Of a stretch of DNA of 20,100 nucleotides, positions 9,321 to 15,981 are shown piece by piece (the stretch's first letter is position 1; every line of letters begins with the position of its first letter). A program made the translations under genes and the position numbers. The stretch is taken from positions 1 to 20,100 of IMG/VR virus record IMGVR_UViG_3300013108_000701; one strand, 5' to 3'. The notes under the pieces were generated by a model, which was given only the letters and a program-made list of their open reading frames with translations, ran no database searches and had not been told where the DNA came from. The stretch comes from a virus.

Positions 9321-9725
9321 CTAGCCTCCGTTTTGGTCATTAAGTAAATCAAAAATTTCCTCTTTCTCTGTAGAGGATAAATTACTATTCTTGCTCTCTT
9401 TCTTTTGAAGTAAAGAAGTAACTTTTACAAGCTGCTCATTAGACCTCTGTAGTGTTTCAACATATTTAGAAGCAATAAGCCCCAATCTCTCGTGAGTGTG
9501 GGTCCCTTCTCCTTTCATGTGAATCATAAGTTCGGTAAGGAGAGTAGAAGTAACTGCTCGATCGGCGCGTAGATTATTGACAGCCTCGGCAATCAACTCT
9601 TCACCACTAGTTTCTTTAAGAGGTGCTTTATCAGTCGAGGACTTCTTGGATGAGCGCGAAACTGTCTTTTTGGGTGCCGCTCTCTTTCTTGTTGTCTTTT
9701 TTTTCTTTGGCGATGTGTTTGACAT
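9321..9725 (-). CDS. Lys-rich N-terminus, helical protein overlapping the sigma factor gene
   Basis: 134 aa, not recognised as a named family. Residues 1-35 are Lys/Arg/Ser/Thr-rich and probably disordered, possibly nucleic-acid-binding. Residues about 42-115 look helical, and the C-terminus is acidic and hydrophobic (EEIFDLLND). Its first 95 bases overlap the 3' end of the sigma factor gene in another frame. The next in-frame Met is near residue 67, so 9725 is the only ATG giving most of the protein. AAGGG lies very close to that ATG and a GGAG sits about 15 bases upstream, so initiation may depend on coupling to sigma translation. Its position invites comparison with late-transcription coactivators, but no sequence match is claimed. 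Confidence 0.72.
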   Translation of the reverse strand: MSNTSPKKKKTTRKRAAPKKTVSRSSKKSSTDKAPLKETSGEELIAEAVNNLRADRAVTSTLLTELMIHMKGEGTHTHERLGLIASKYVETLQRSNEQLVKVTSLLQKKESKNSNLSSTEKEEIFDLLNDQNGG

Positions 9726-10467
9726 TTCCCTTATCCCACTCCGATTTGAAAGTCCTGTATTTAGCTCTAAGTTTATTAAGGTTATTGACCACTTGCTTGG
9801 TGTTAAGTCCGGTCAATTCCCTTAGATACAGATAAATAGCTTTCTTGTTGAAAATTTCAATGTCGTCAGGATTGTCTAAAAGTATCTTAACTGCCTTGTA
9901 TACTTTCTCTTCAGTCGCCTTCATTTGAACCGATTGCCAGGAGTTTATCTCCTGGGAAAGAGCTTGCCAAAATTCCTTCTTTTCAAGCTCCTCAATAAAT
10001 GTGTTATCTGTGGTGATATATTTTTCTTCAACAGCGGCAGTAATGTCGTCGATAAGAATTTCCCGGCGGCGGCGGTTCTTGTTCTTCTTCACCTCGTGGA
10101 TAAACCAATTCTTCGTTATTACGCTATAATAGGAAAATGCCTTATACCCTTTATCTTTATCAAACTTATCTAAAATCGTAGTAAGCCAAACTTTACACTC
10201 GCTGCGTAAGTCATCAATATTGGGCAAATTAGTAAATTTATATGTATACACAATCTTGTCCACCATCTCGCTAAATGCTGGTTGGATATAGGTGCGATAC
10301 AATTCTTCTCTTTCATATTGATCGGTGCTGTTCGCATACTTGATTATTGCGTCCTCGTGGACTTGTGTAAAATAATATTTCTTTGTGCCCCGGCGGCGGC
10401 GCTTTCTTTTTTTAGGAGCTGGGGGTGGCTCATTCGTTGTGTCTTCGTTGGTGGTTTCATCAGTCAT
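9631..10467 (-). CDS. Phage RNA polymerase sigma factor, T4 gp55-like (late transcription)
   Basis: 278 aa. After a basic, Pro-rich N-terminus (residues 1-30), residues about 55-130 resemble sigma region 2: IDDLRSECKVWLTTILDKFDKDKGYKAF followed by SYYSVITKNWFIHEVKKNK, the layout of gp55-type sigma factors (Leu/Trp helix, F-D-xx-KG, aromatic helix, basic tail). No clear region 4 is visible, as in gp55. The C-terminus is Lys-rich and ends in a short hydrophobic/acidic stretch (FALIQEVLD), which could be a sliding-clamp contact like that of gp55; that is inference. The start overlaps the membrane-protein gene by 8 nt and has AGAAGG eight bases upstream. It likely directs host RNA polymerase to late phage promoters. 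Confidence 0.75.
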   Translation of the reverse strand: MTDETTNEDTTNEPPPAPKKRKRRRRGTKKYYFTQVHEDAIIKYANSTDQYEREELYRTYIQPAFSEMVDKIVYTYKFTNLPNIDDLRSECKVWLTTILDKFDKDKGYKAFSYYSVITKNWFIHEVKKNKNRRRREILIDDITAAVEEKYITTDNTFIEELEKKEFWQALSQEINSWQSVQMKATEEKVYKAVKILLDNPDDIEIFNKKAIYLYLRELTGLNTKQVVNNLNKLRAKYRTFKSEWDKGNVKHIAKEKKDNKKESGTQKDSFALIQEVLD

Positions 10468-10756
10468 TTTTATCGCCTTCTTCTTCCAAATCTAATTCTT
10501 CAAGACCAGGGGTAAAAACAGCGACAAATTCACGACAACTGTTCGCGTGATATTTGGTGTGCTTCAACAACTCCTTCAAGGTCGCATCTTCATAAAACAA
10601 AGGGAGGTTATAAACCTTAACCAAGTGGTTTTCATATTCAGAAGTCAATTCAAAAAGAGAATAGACCTCCTGTGAGATATAACTCATCCGTCGGACAAGC
10701 CAAAAAATATAAACTACAGCAAGGAGGAGGAGTACAGCTAAAATTGTAGTCAACAT
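10460..10756 (-). CDS. Small single-pass membrane protein, 98 aa
   Basis: Residues about 3-21 form a hydrophobic membrane segment (LTTILAVLLLLAVVYIFWL) followed by the basic VRRM, which suggests an N-out, C-in topology. The remaining ~75 residues are soluble and helical, contain TLKELLKHTKYHANSC, and end in an acidic tail. The start has GGAG seven bases upstream, is 4 nt after the zinc-ribbon stop, and the gene overlaps the sigma gene by 8 nt. The role is unknown; there is no second membrane segment or dual start of the kind typical of holins. Confidence 0.85.
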   Translation of the reverse strand: MLTTILAVLLLLAVVYIFWLVRRMSYISQEVYSLFELTSEYENHLVKVYNLPLFYEDATLKELLKHTKYHANSCREFVAVFTPGLEELDLEEEGDKND

Positions 10757-10760
10757 AATC

Positions 10761-11009
10761 TTACTCCATGTCTTCCTGTAGATCGCTCTTTATACTATCA
10801 AGGGTGCGGCGGGCATCTTCTATAAATTCTTTAACCCGAGTTTCCGCGGTTGAATTCTTGACCTTTTTGTTCGTATTTGTAAACTGAGCAGGGATCTTCT
10901 CTAATGGATTTCCACACTCCGTACAAAGCTCCTGTTGGGGTTCTCCCATCGGGACCATCTTCTCTATAATGGTCTTACACCCGCCGCACTCATAACAGTA
11001 AATTGGCAT
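10761..11009 (-). CDS. FmdB-family zinc-ribbon protein
   Basis: 82 aa. The family hallmark MPIY at the N-terminus is followed by CxxC pairs at Cys8/Cys11 and Cys29/Cys32 (an extra Cys5 is present), a one-zinc ribbon. The C-terminal half is charged and helical. I start it at ATG 11009, 1 nt after the preceding stop, because MPIY is the conserved family start; an in-frame ATG at 11042 would add 11 residues that lie over the upstream gene. FmdB-like proteins were named as putative regulators and occur often in phages, where their role is not established. DNA/RNA binding or protein contacts are possible. Confidence 0.85.
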   Translation of the reverse strand: MPIYCYECGGCKTIIEKMVPMGEPQQELCTECGNPLEKIPAQFTNTNKKVKNSTAETRVKEFIEDARRTLDSIKSDLQEDME

Positions 11010-11010
11010 T

Positions 11011-11223
11011 TTATTCTTCTTCAGATGAGGCGATAGGTGCATCTACATGAACCACGGGAGGGTTCTTTACATCTAGTTCACCGCTCTTGGTGCCCCACTT
11101 CTTTGTATCCGAGGACTTGACCAAATCCATCGACTTGAAAATCTCTACAACATCGATCTTCTCTAATAGACCTTTTTGAAGGGTCATCATAATTGCTCCA
11201 ATAGCTTGATTGCTTAACTTCAT
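11011..11223 (-). CDS. Small phage protein of unknown function, 70 aa
   Basis: Begins with MKLSNQAIGAIMMTLQKGL, an amphipathic helix, then an acidic-hydrophobic middle and a V-x-NPP-x-V segment near residue 53, ending in SSEEE. The ATG overlaps the stop of the upstream glycosyltransferase (ATGA) and is preceded by AAGGAGA seven bases away, so it is clearly translated. Similar short N-terminal helices with a downstream NPP occur in small hypothetical proteins of T4-like marine phages, but I cannot name a family. Function unknown. Confidence 0.8.
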   Translation of the reverse strand: MKLSNQAIGAIMMTLQKGLLEKIDVVEIFKSMDLVKSSDTKKWGTKSGELDVKNPPVVHVDAPIASSEEE

Positions 11224-12410
11224 TTTTCTATCTCCTTGCTGACATTAGTGATAATATCATTGATTCTAGTATTTATTGCCTTCTCGTTATAACGCAAAGA
11301 CAAATTATTTTGTAGACGGCGAGCCTTGCGCTTTGAAGGTCTCCAATTAGAATAAATCTCGCGCATATTTTCTCGCAAACTTTTCATATCTGGGTAACAC
11401 CACTGAGAGTCAGGTGTCAGTACATCTTCCCAAACATCCCTCGGAGCTACATTCTCTAAGGTAAAGGCTAGATCGAGTGCTGCCAGCTCTTTCTTCTTAG
11501 ACTTGCCGGTTTTGTGGATACTTAAGAAATCCTTATGTCCTCCCCAGTTAGGCGCAATAACCGGAAGTGCATGACAAGCAGCCTCAAAGGTGGGAAGCCC
11601 AAAACCCTCCCCACGGGAGGTAGATACATAGCACTTAATCTTCTCATGCTCATACAGCGCAGACATCTCGTCATCCGATAAAGTCCCGTGCAGCAAATAA
11701 ATTTTACACTTCCGCTCTTCAGTTCCTTTGAGGAACATTCTCAAACGCTCTTCAATGTAATGTCGATCAATATGAGAACCATTTTTAATAAATGCCTTCA
11801 AGACAAGACCTACGTCCTCGTTCTTGAATTCTTCTAAAAAGGCAAAGATGGTCTGCTCTACATTCTTGCGATTAGACCACTGTGAGACATTCAAAAAGTT
11901 AAATTGAGGCTCAAGGTTAAGTTCAATCGAAGAAGATCTAGAACCCCTGAAAGGGAATCCAATGACATTAAACTTGTCAGTAATCTCAGCATCATAAGAT
12001 GCAAAACATTCTTTTGAATGTTCAGAAGGTACAATGACTTGATCCATCATCTTGATTGCCGCTGCCCACGGTTCGGAGGCTTTCGTCGTTTCAATTCCTG
12101 CGAATACGCCAATATTCTTTTTAGCTAGCAAGTCCCATTCAGTTGGCAACTGAACCTGTACAGAGACGTCGAACTCCATGTTCTGAAGTTCTCTAGCGTG
12201 ACCGGCGGCGACGGTCTTCATAATGATTCCATCAATCCAATTCCGCTCGTCATTGTCTTCAAAAAGCCAACCAGTTTCGCCCCAGCCCGTGTTCACAAGG
12301 TAGAGGTTATAATCCTGTTCTTGGGCGCGGAGAGCACGCAATACAGCCCTACAATGCTCCCCATACCCCGACCGGGAAAGTGCCGGTCCTCTTATAATAA
12401 TATTCTTCAT
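11220..12410 (-). CDS. GT-B glycosyltransferase (family 4-like), 396 aa
   Basis: The N-terminal half has the glycine-rich acceptor-side loop (GPALSRSGYGEH, residues 8-19). NFLNVSQWSNRKN (171-183) marks the start of the C-terminal Rossmann domain, and STSRGEGFGLPTFEAACH (263-280) is the E-x-F-G-L-x-x-x-E nucleotide-sugar motif of GT4/GT1-type retaining enzymes, followed by PVIAPNWGG. There is no membrane segment, so it is cytoplasmic. It sits 4 nt after a second glycosyltransferase and ends in an ATGA overlap with the next gene. AGGA lies seven bases before the ATG. Donor and acceptor cannot be told from sequence: modified DNA, a virion protein or a host surface glycan are all possible. Confidence 0.9.
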   Translation of the reverse strand: MKNIIIRGPALSRSGYGEHCRAVLRALRAQEQDYNLYLVNTGWGETGWLFEDNDERNWIDGIIMKTVAAGHARELQNMEFDVSVQVQLPTEWDLLAKKNIGVFAGIETTKASEPWAAAIKMMDQVIVPSEHSKECFASYDAEITDKFNVIGFPFRGSRSSSIELNLEPQFNFLNVSQWSNRKNVEQTIFAFLEEFKNEDVGLVLKAFIKNGSHIDRHYIEERLRMFLKGTEERKCKIYLLHGTLSDDEMSALYEHEKIKCYVSTSRGEGFGLPTFEAACHALPVIAPNWGGHKDFLSIHKTGKSKKKELAALDLAFTLENVAPRDVWEDVLTPDSQWCYPDMKSLRENMREIYSNWRPSKRKARRLQNNLSLRYNEKAINTRINDIITNVSKEIEK

Positions 12411-12414
12411 CTGC

Positions 12415-13680
12415 TTATCCTACCTCTTTCAATTCCCAAGAGACATAGTTTTTACGACTTGCCCAAGAGCCAGATTCTTCATGCAATTTTGTAAGAACTT
12501 CATCCCACTTTTGTGCAAAACTACTCAAACTATAATTTGCTTCTAGGTGCTTTCTGCCTTGAGCGCCGAGATCTTGTAGCTTTTGGGGACCTGCATTATA
12601 CATTTCCCTCAAGGCATTAATAAAGTCGTCCTTGCTAATTCTGTCTTCAAAAATATATGGAACCTCCTGAGAGCCTATAACAGCCTTTGAAGAAGGTGTG
12701 ATTCCAACACCGAATGTTTGTACGCCATCCGTAACCTGCTCTTGAAGACCTCCAGTGAGTGTTACAATGATGGGGGTCTCGCACGCTAAAGATTCAAAGG
12801 TAGCAAGCCCGAACCCTTCCGCGTCAGCAATATTAATCGTACAATCTGCAATATTATACAAATACGCCATCTTCTCAGGAGGGTACTTCATGGGAGAAAT
12901 CATAACCTCTCCTTGGTTCATATCAATGTGGTCTAAAACTGTCTCTAGATCAGGTCCATGTGGGTCTTTGGGGTCCGTATGCATAAGCAAGCAGGCTTTA
13001 TCGTGACCAATCTCATCCAGAAATTCTTTAAACCACCATACAACGCTGTTAGATTGCTTTCTCTTTGCATTACGATTATTCCAAAAGAAGATAAAACGGT
13101 CATCAGTATCAGCAAAATGGGCAGACTTAAACATTGCGAGGTCCTCCTCTTCAAGCTTCTTATAGATATCCATATCTACCGTATGAGGGATATAACACTC
13201 TTCAACAGTTGGAGCAACTGTTTGCACAACATCACTCGTAAGCTTGGAGATGGTAACAATCAAATCATTGGACTCGTAATACTTTTTATTAAACTGGGGG
13301 TATGGATAATTGTCCCACACATGATAATAAACAATGGGCATGTTAGCTCGAATCTCGTCATCTATATGCCAGAGCCACGCCCAAAACCTCGGATCTGTCA
13401 TAATCCACATGATATCCGGCTTTTCAGTACGCATGATAGAACGAACCATTTCCTGAGTTCCAAAACCTTCCACCGGGAAAATCTTCCAGTCTTCACCATA
13501 TTTCTCTGTCATGAGTGGAGTCATGTCTTTTGGTTTTGTGGCACCGGCAAGACTAATGAATTCATATTTACCAGTATCAAGCATCGCTTCAATAAAATAC
13601 TTGGTTTGAATCCCCACTCCTGACGGTGCAAGAGGGTGATCGCTCAAAGTCATAATTTTTATTTTTTTGTTATCCGACAT
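12415..13680 (-). CDS. GT-B glycosyltransferase (family 4-like), 421 aa
   Basis: Starts with IKIMTLSDHPLAPSGVGIQT (about residues 7-26), the typical glycine-loop strand of GT-B enzymes. FIFFWNNRNAKRK (196-208) opens the donor-binding domain, and NIADAEGFGLATFESLACE (283-301) is the E-x-F-G-L-x-x-x-E motif, followed by PIIVTLTGG. I choose ATG 13680 because GGAG lies seven bases upstream; a longer frame from 13743 would overlap the nuclease gene and adds a non-homologous leader. It shares the fold and motif order of the next glycosyltransferase but differs widely in sequence, so the two probably perform successive or different transfers. Cytoplasmic; substrates unknown. Confidence 0.9.
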   Translation of the reverse strand: MSDNKKIKIMTLSDHPLAPSGVGIQTKYFIEAMLDTGKYEFISLAGATKPKDMTPLMTEKYGEDWKIFPVEGFGTQEMVRSIMRTEKPDIMWIMTDPRFWAWLWHIDDEIRANMPIVYYHVWDNYPYPQFNKKYYESNDLIVTISKLTSDVVQTVAPTVEECYIPHTVDMDIYKKLEEEDLAMFKSAHFADTDDRFIFFWNNRNAKRKQSNSVVWWFKEFLDEIGHDKACLLMHTDPKDPHGPDLETVLDHIDMNQGEVMISPMKYPPEKMAYLYNIADCTINIADAEGFGLATFESLACETPIIVTLTGGLQEQVTDGVQTFGVGITPSSKAVIGSQEVPYIFEDRISKDDFINALREMYNAGPQKLQDLGAQGRKHLEANYSLSSFAQKWDEVLTKLHEESGSWASRKNYVSWELKEVG

Positions 13681-13690
13681 CTTGTTTCTC

Positions 13691-14482
13691 CTACACCCGA
13701 GGGCACTCCTCTGTATCAAAATATTCACATCGTGAACACGCAAGCTTATTTTTTATAAAATTGTTCGAATCGATGTTTTTAATAGCTTTTGACAAAAGAT
13801 TAGAAGCGTTTACAAGCTTGCGGTCCCCACTAGAAACTCTAAAAATTTCCACTTGGTCTTTCTTTGCAGTTCTCTTAAGTAAACCAAAGTGCGTTTCAAT
13901 CTGCGACAGTTCAATCGAGTGCTTCTTGGCAAAATACTTCTTATATAAAGTTAGCTGATAGGTCACCATCGGATCATTCTTCTTGCGATAGTCCCACCCC
14001 CATGAGCAACTCTTCCAATCAATTATGTGATAAGTGTCATCACTAGTCTTAATGACTAAATCAATAAAACCCTTAAAGAGATATTCACTTCCTTCGATCT
14101 CCTCATACAACTGTTCTTCGGTTGAAACAATTTCAAACTCACCAAAATGCTCTCGAAGTGCTGGGATTGCTAGCGGGGCGAGAGCACGACCTTGGGAGAG
14201 GAAGCTCTCATACTCACTAGCATCGACGCTGACTCTCTCTTCATCGGGGAGTTTTGATATCTCCTGTTCAAAACACGAATCAAAAAACTCTACTTCACAA
14301 ATCGACTCATTGAGTAGTTTTTGTTCACACACGCTGTGGATAGCAGTTCCAAATGCCGTATATTTATTTCCGGCGAAGAGGCGAATACCATCTATGTATG
14401 CGAGCTTGTAGGAAAAAGGACATTCATTCCACTTCTTTAAAGCTGAAAAAGATAAATGAGCCACCTCATGCCCCGCTTTCAT
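13691..14482 (-). CDS. PD-(D/E)XK nuclease, RecB/Cas4-like, with likely Fe-S cluster
   Basis: 263 aa from ATG 14482. The family start signature HLSFSALKKWNECPFSYKL (9-27) leads to GTAIH with His49, then FKGFIDLV (Asp141) and IIDWKS (Asp155, Lys157), the DxK catalytic core. Cys21 together with Cys249, Cys252 and Cys260 form the one-plus-three cysteine pattern of the Fe-S clusters in Cas4 and AddB-type nucleases. QLTLYKKYF matches the conserved QxxxY helix. This indicates a DNA exonuclease or end-processing enzyme in phage DNA metabolism. The start is uncertain: ATG 14482 overlaps the previous gene by 17 nt and has a poor ribosome site, whereas GTG 14464 lies 1 nt after the previous stop with GGGG six bases upstream and gives MAHLSF as N-terminus. 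No cas1 or cas2 is nearby. Confidence 0.88.
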   Translation of the reverse strand: MKAGHEVAHLSFSALKKWNECPFSYKLAYIDGIRLFAGNKYTAFGTAIHSVCEQKLLNESICEVEFFDSCFEQEISKLPDEERVSVDASEYESFLSQGRALAPLAIPALREHFGEFEIVSTEEQLYEEIEGSEYLFKGFIDLVIKTSDDTYHIIDWKSCSWGWDYRKKNDPMVTYQLTLYKKYFAKKHSIELSQIETHFGLLKRTAKKDQVEIFRVSSGDRKLVNASNLLSKAIKNIDSNNFIKNKLACSRCEYFDTEECPRV

Positions 14483-14882
14483 CCTCAGGAGTGTCTTCAT
14501 CCTCTGCGCTCTCAGCTTCAACTTCAGTCGAGCTAGCGGAAGCTTGAGGCTCAGCCTTAGCTGAGGTCTTTCGCTGGCGTCTGGACTTCCCTCCTTGCTT
14601 CTTTTCCGTGCCAGAGGTGGAAGTGACAAGTGAAAATTCCCAACTCCCTTGGAGTGTGTTATCGTCCTGATTGGAAATAGTAAGGGGGGTACTTAGCAAT
14701 TTCCCTGCGGCGACGCCTTTGAGGGCGGCGACGCGGCGGGCACGGGCGGGAGTGATGCTTAAAGCACGCTCTCCGGTTCCGTGGGTGCGGCTTCCCAGAG
14801 TAATTGAAACTTTGACTTTTTCGTTTTTAGTGTCGACTTTAACATCGCTAGTCGTAATCTTTTCAAGTAGTTTTTTTATCAT
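14466..14882 (-). CDS. Unknown protein with basic middle and acidic tail, 138 aa
   Basis: Residues about 1-85 are a compact, probably mixed alpha/beta domain (VKVSITLGSRTHGTG, ALSITPARARRVAALKG). Residues 95-112 are Lys/Arg-rich (KKQGGKSRRQRKTSAK), and the last ~30 residues are Ser/Glu/Asp-rich and disordered. I choose ATG 14882, four codons inside the longest frame, because GGAG lies five bases upstream; the outer ATG at 14894 has no ribosome site although it overlaps the previous stop (TGATG). A folded domain with basic and acidic tails suggests a nucleic-acid- or protein-binding role, but no family is recognised. Confidence 0.78.
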   Translation of the reverse strand: MIKKLLEKITTSDVKVDTKNEKVKVSITLGSRTHGTGERALSITPARARRVAALKGVAAGKLLSTPLTISNQDDNTLQGSWEFSLVTSTSGTEKKQGGKSRRQRKTSAKAEPQASASSTEVEAESAEDEDTPEDESGA

Positions 14883-14893
14883 TTTTCTCTCCA

Positions 14894-15577
14894 TCAGACC
14901 AAAAAATCATTAATCTGTTTAATTTTTTTATACAATACCGGACTCACTTCTTTCAGTGTATCTTCTTCTCCTACAAAGTACTGTTCTATGCCTTCGGCAA
15001 AATATTCAGCTAACGAGGTTGCTGAGTAAGGAGTAGCAAAAAGCCCCAGCGTGAGCGAGACCAAGGTAGGATAACCTACATCAAACCAAAGAAATTCATC
15101 TACTTCTTTATCATATTCAGGGTTCATTAATTTAGAAATATCAAACCCAATAGAAGAACCCGCTTGTGAAAGGTGAGATGCTAGGCGCTTTCGTTTTCCT
15201 AAAAATTCATTCTCCATCTTACCATCATAGTATAGCTCAACTTGAGAGTGTTGTTCAATAGAATGTGCCATTTCGTGAATTATATTTTTCACGAAGTCCT
15301 CTGAAGTGGGGTGAGCGTTGGTAGTATAGATTGCCCCGTCTAAATATACGGAGGACACACCACGTTCCTCTAATTCAGGAAACTGACCAATATAGATCGC
15401 ATCTATGTTGTAGAACATACCTTCAGGGACTATGTCTTGAATCTCCTCCAGAGCACTCGCCAAATCTAGCTCAGCGTCCATATGATCTTTTACCAGAACC
15501 ATGATTCGCCCATGAAGATTATATTCGCGGCGCGTGGAAGCAGCTTCGGAGAGCTGTGTTTTGATATAAGACGTCAT
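14894..15577 (-). CDS. Zinc metallopeptidase, lethal-factor (M34/ATLF)-like gluzincin, 227 aa
   Basis: Residues 98-110 contain HEMAHSIEQH, an HExxH zinc site (His101, Glu102, His105). Downstream, SLAEYFAEGIEQYF (188-201) supplies the third ligand, Glu191, in the AE(Y/F)FAE arrangement seen in the catalytic domain of anthrax lethal factor and its relatives. The distance of about 85 residues between the motifs and the full-length soluble fold suggest an active enzyme. There is no signal peptide. The start overlaps the previous gene by 4 nt (ATGA). It could process a virion or host protein, or it may be a structural relic; the substrate is unknown. The motif assignment is firm, the family placement moderate. 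Confidence 0.82.
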   Translation of the reverse strand: MTSYIKTQLSEAASTRREYNLHGRIMVLVKDHMDAELDLASALEEIQDIVPEGMFYNIDAIYIGQFPELEERGVSSVYLDGAIYTTNAHPTSEDFVKNIIHEMAHSIEQHSQVELYYDGKMENEFLGKRKRLASHLSQAGSSIGFDISKLMNPEYDKEVDEFLWFDVGYPTLVSLTLGLFATPYSATSLAEYFAEGIEQYFVGEEDTLKEVSPVLYKKIKQINDFLV

Positions 15578-15912
15578 TCAGAAGTGTCGTCCTTTAGAGC
15601 GGCAGCGTTCACCTCTTCTTGAATTGCTTGACGACCTGCCTCTACGTCAGCAATTCCTTGGCGATATCCGCGCAGCCAATTTTCCTCCGCCAAAGCAAGA
15701 ACAAAATCAGGGAACTCATCAGCTAAAACATCCACAATCATTGACACTGTCACTTCCCCGTTCTTCGGCTGAAGTTTGTCACCAACATAATTTAGCAACC
15801 ATTCCTGAACCGGCGTATCTCCCTCTGGAGTTTGGGTTAGGACTGGATTTTCATCCTCATTAAAATTCGAAGCCTTAGGTAATTGTGGGTCAATAGTCGT
15901 ATCTGTAGACAT
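15574..15912 (-). CDS. Small acidic protein, first gene of the long minus-strand operon
   Basis: 112 aa from ATG 15912, chosen because AGGAGG lies just upstream; a longer frame from 15963 runs over the promoter. Residues 1-30 are acidic and disordered. The rest appears helical: VQEWLLNYVGDKL, VSMIVDVLADEFPDFVLALAEENWLRGYRQG and a polar tail. No family is recognised. Its position directly after a strong promoter and before the metallopeptidase suggests early or high expression. Confidence 0.82.
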   Translation of the reverse strand: MSTDTTIDPQLPKASNFNEDENPVLTQTPEGDTPVQEWLLNYVGDKLQPKNGEVTVSMIVDVLADEFPDFVLALAEENWLRGYRQGIADVEAGRQAIQEEVNAAALKDDTSE

Positions 15913-15934
15913 GGTCTTTCCTCCTGTATTACAC

Positions 15935-15963
15935 AGTATAACGACATTATGACATAAAGTCAA
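15935..15963 (-). promoter_or_regulatory. Sigma70-type promoter of the long operon, with odd palindrome in the spacer
   Basis: On the minus strand, -35 TTGACT (15958-15963) and -10 TATACT (15935-15940) are separated by exactly 17 bases. The start point is expected near 15928, about 16 nt before ATG 15912. The spacer begins with TTATG-T-CATAA (15947-15957), a perfect inverted repeat around one base that could be a repressor site. No terminator is seen between phoH and this promoter, so read-through may add to expression. Confidence 0.8.
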
Positions 15964-15981
15964 CAGGTTTGTTAACTTTTT

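Noticed and set aside
10460-10756. Membrane protein as the holin
   Set aside because: It has a single N-terminal membrane segment and a large soluble tail, and no endolysin gene is adjacent; the evidence is too weak for the name.
12958-13623. 221-aa plus-strand frame opposite the first glycosyltransferase
   Set aside because: It is fully antisense to a gene with clear motifs, and its own translation has no recognisable domain.
13681-13743. 21-residue N-terminal extension of the first glycosyltransferase
   Set aside because: It overlaps the nuclease gene, while ATG 13680 has a good ribosome site and starts the expected GT-B strand.
13691-14482. Cas4-like nuclease as part of a CRISPR system
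   Set aside because: No cas1, cas2 or repeat-spacer array is found in the window; this nuclease type is common in phages on its own.
14483-14629. Longer N-terminus of the PD-(D/E)XK nuclease frame
   Set aside because: It overlaps the coding sequence of the upstream gene by more than 150 nt, is Leu/Arg-rich in a way typical of an out-of-frame shadow, and the family start (HLSFSAL) begins just after it.
15964-15981. Terminator after phoH
   Set aside because: Only an AT-rich stretch with a short GTTAAC palindrome is present; there is no GC-rich stem with a following T-run.
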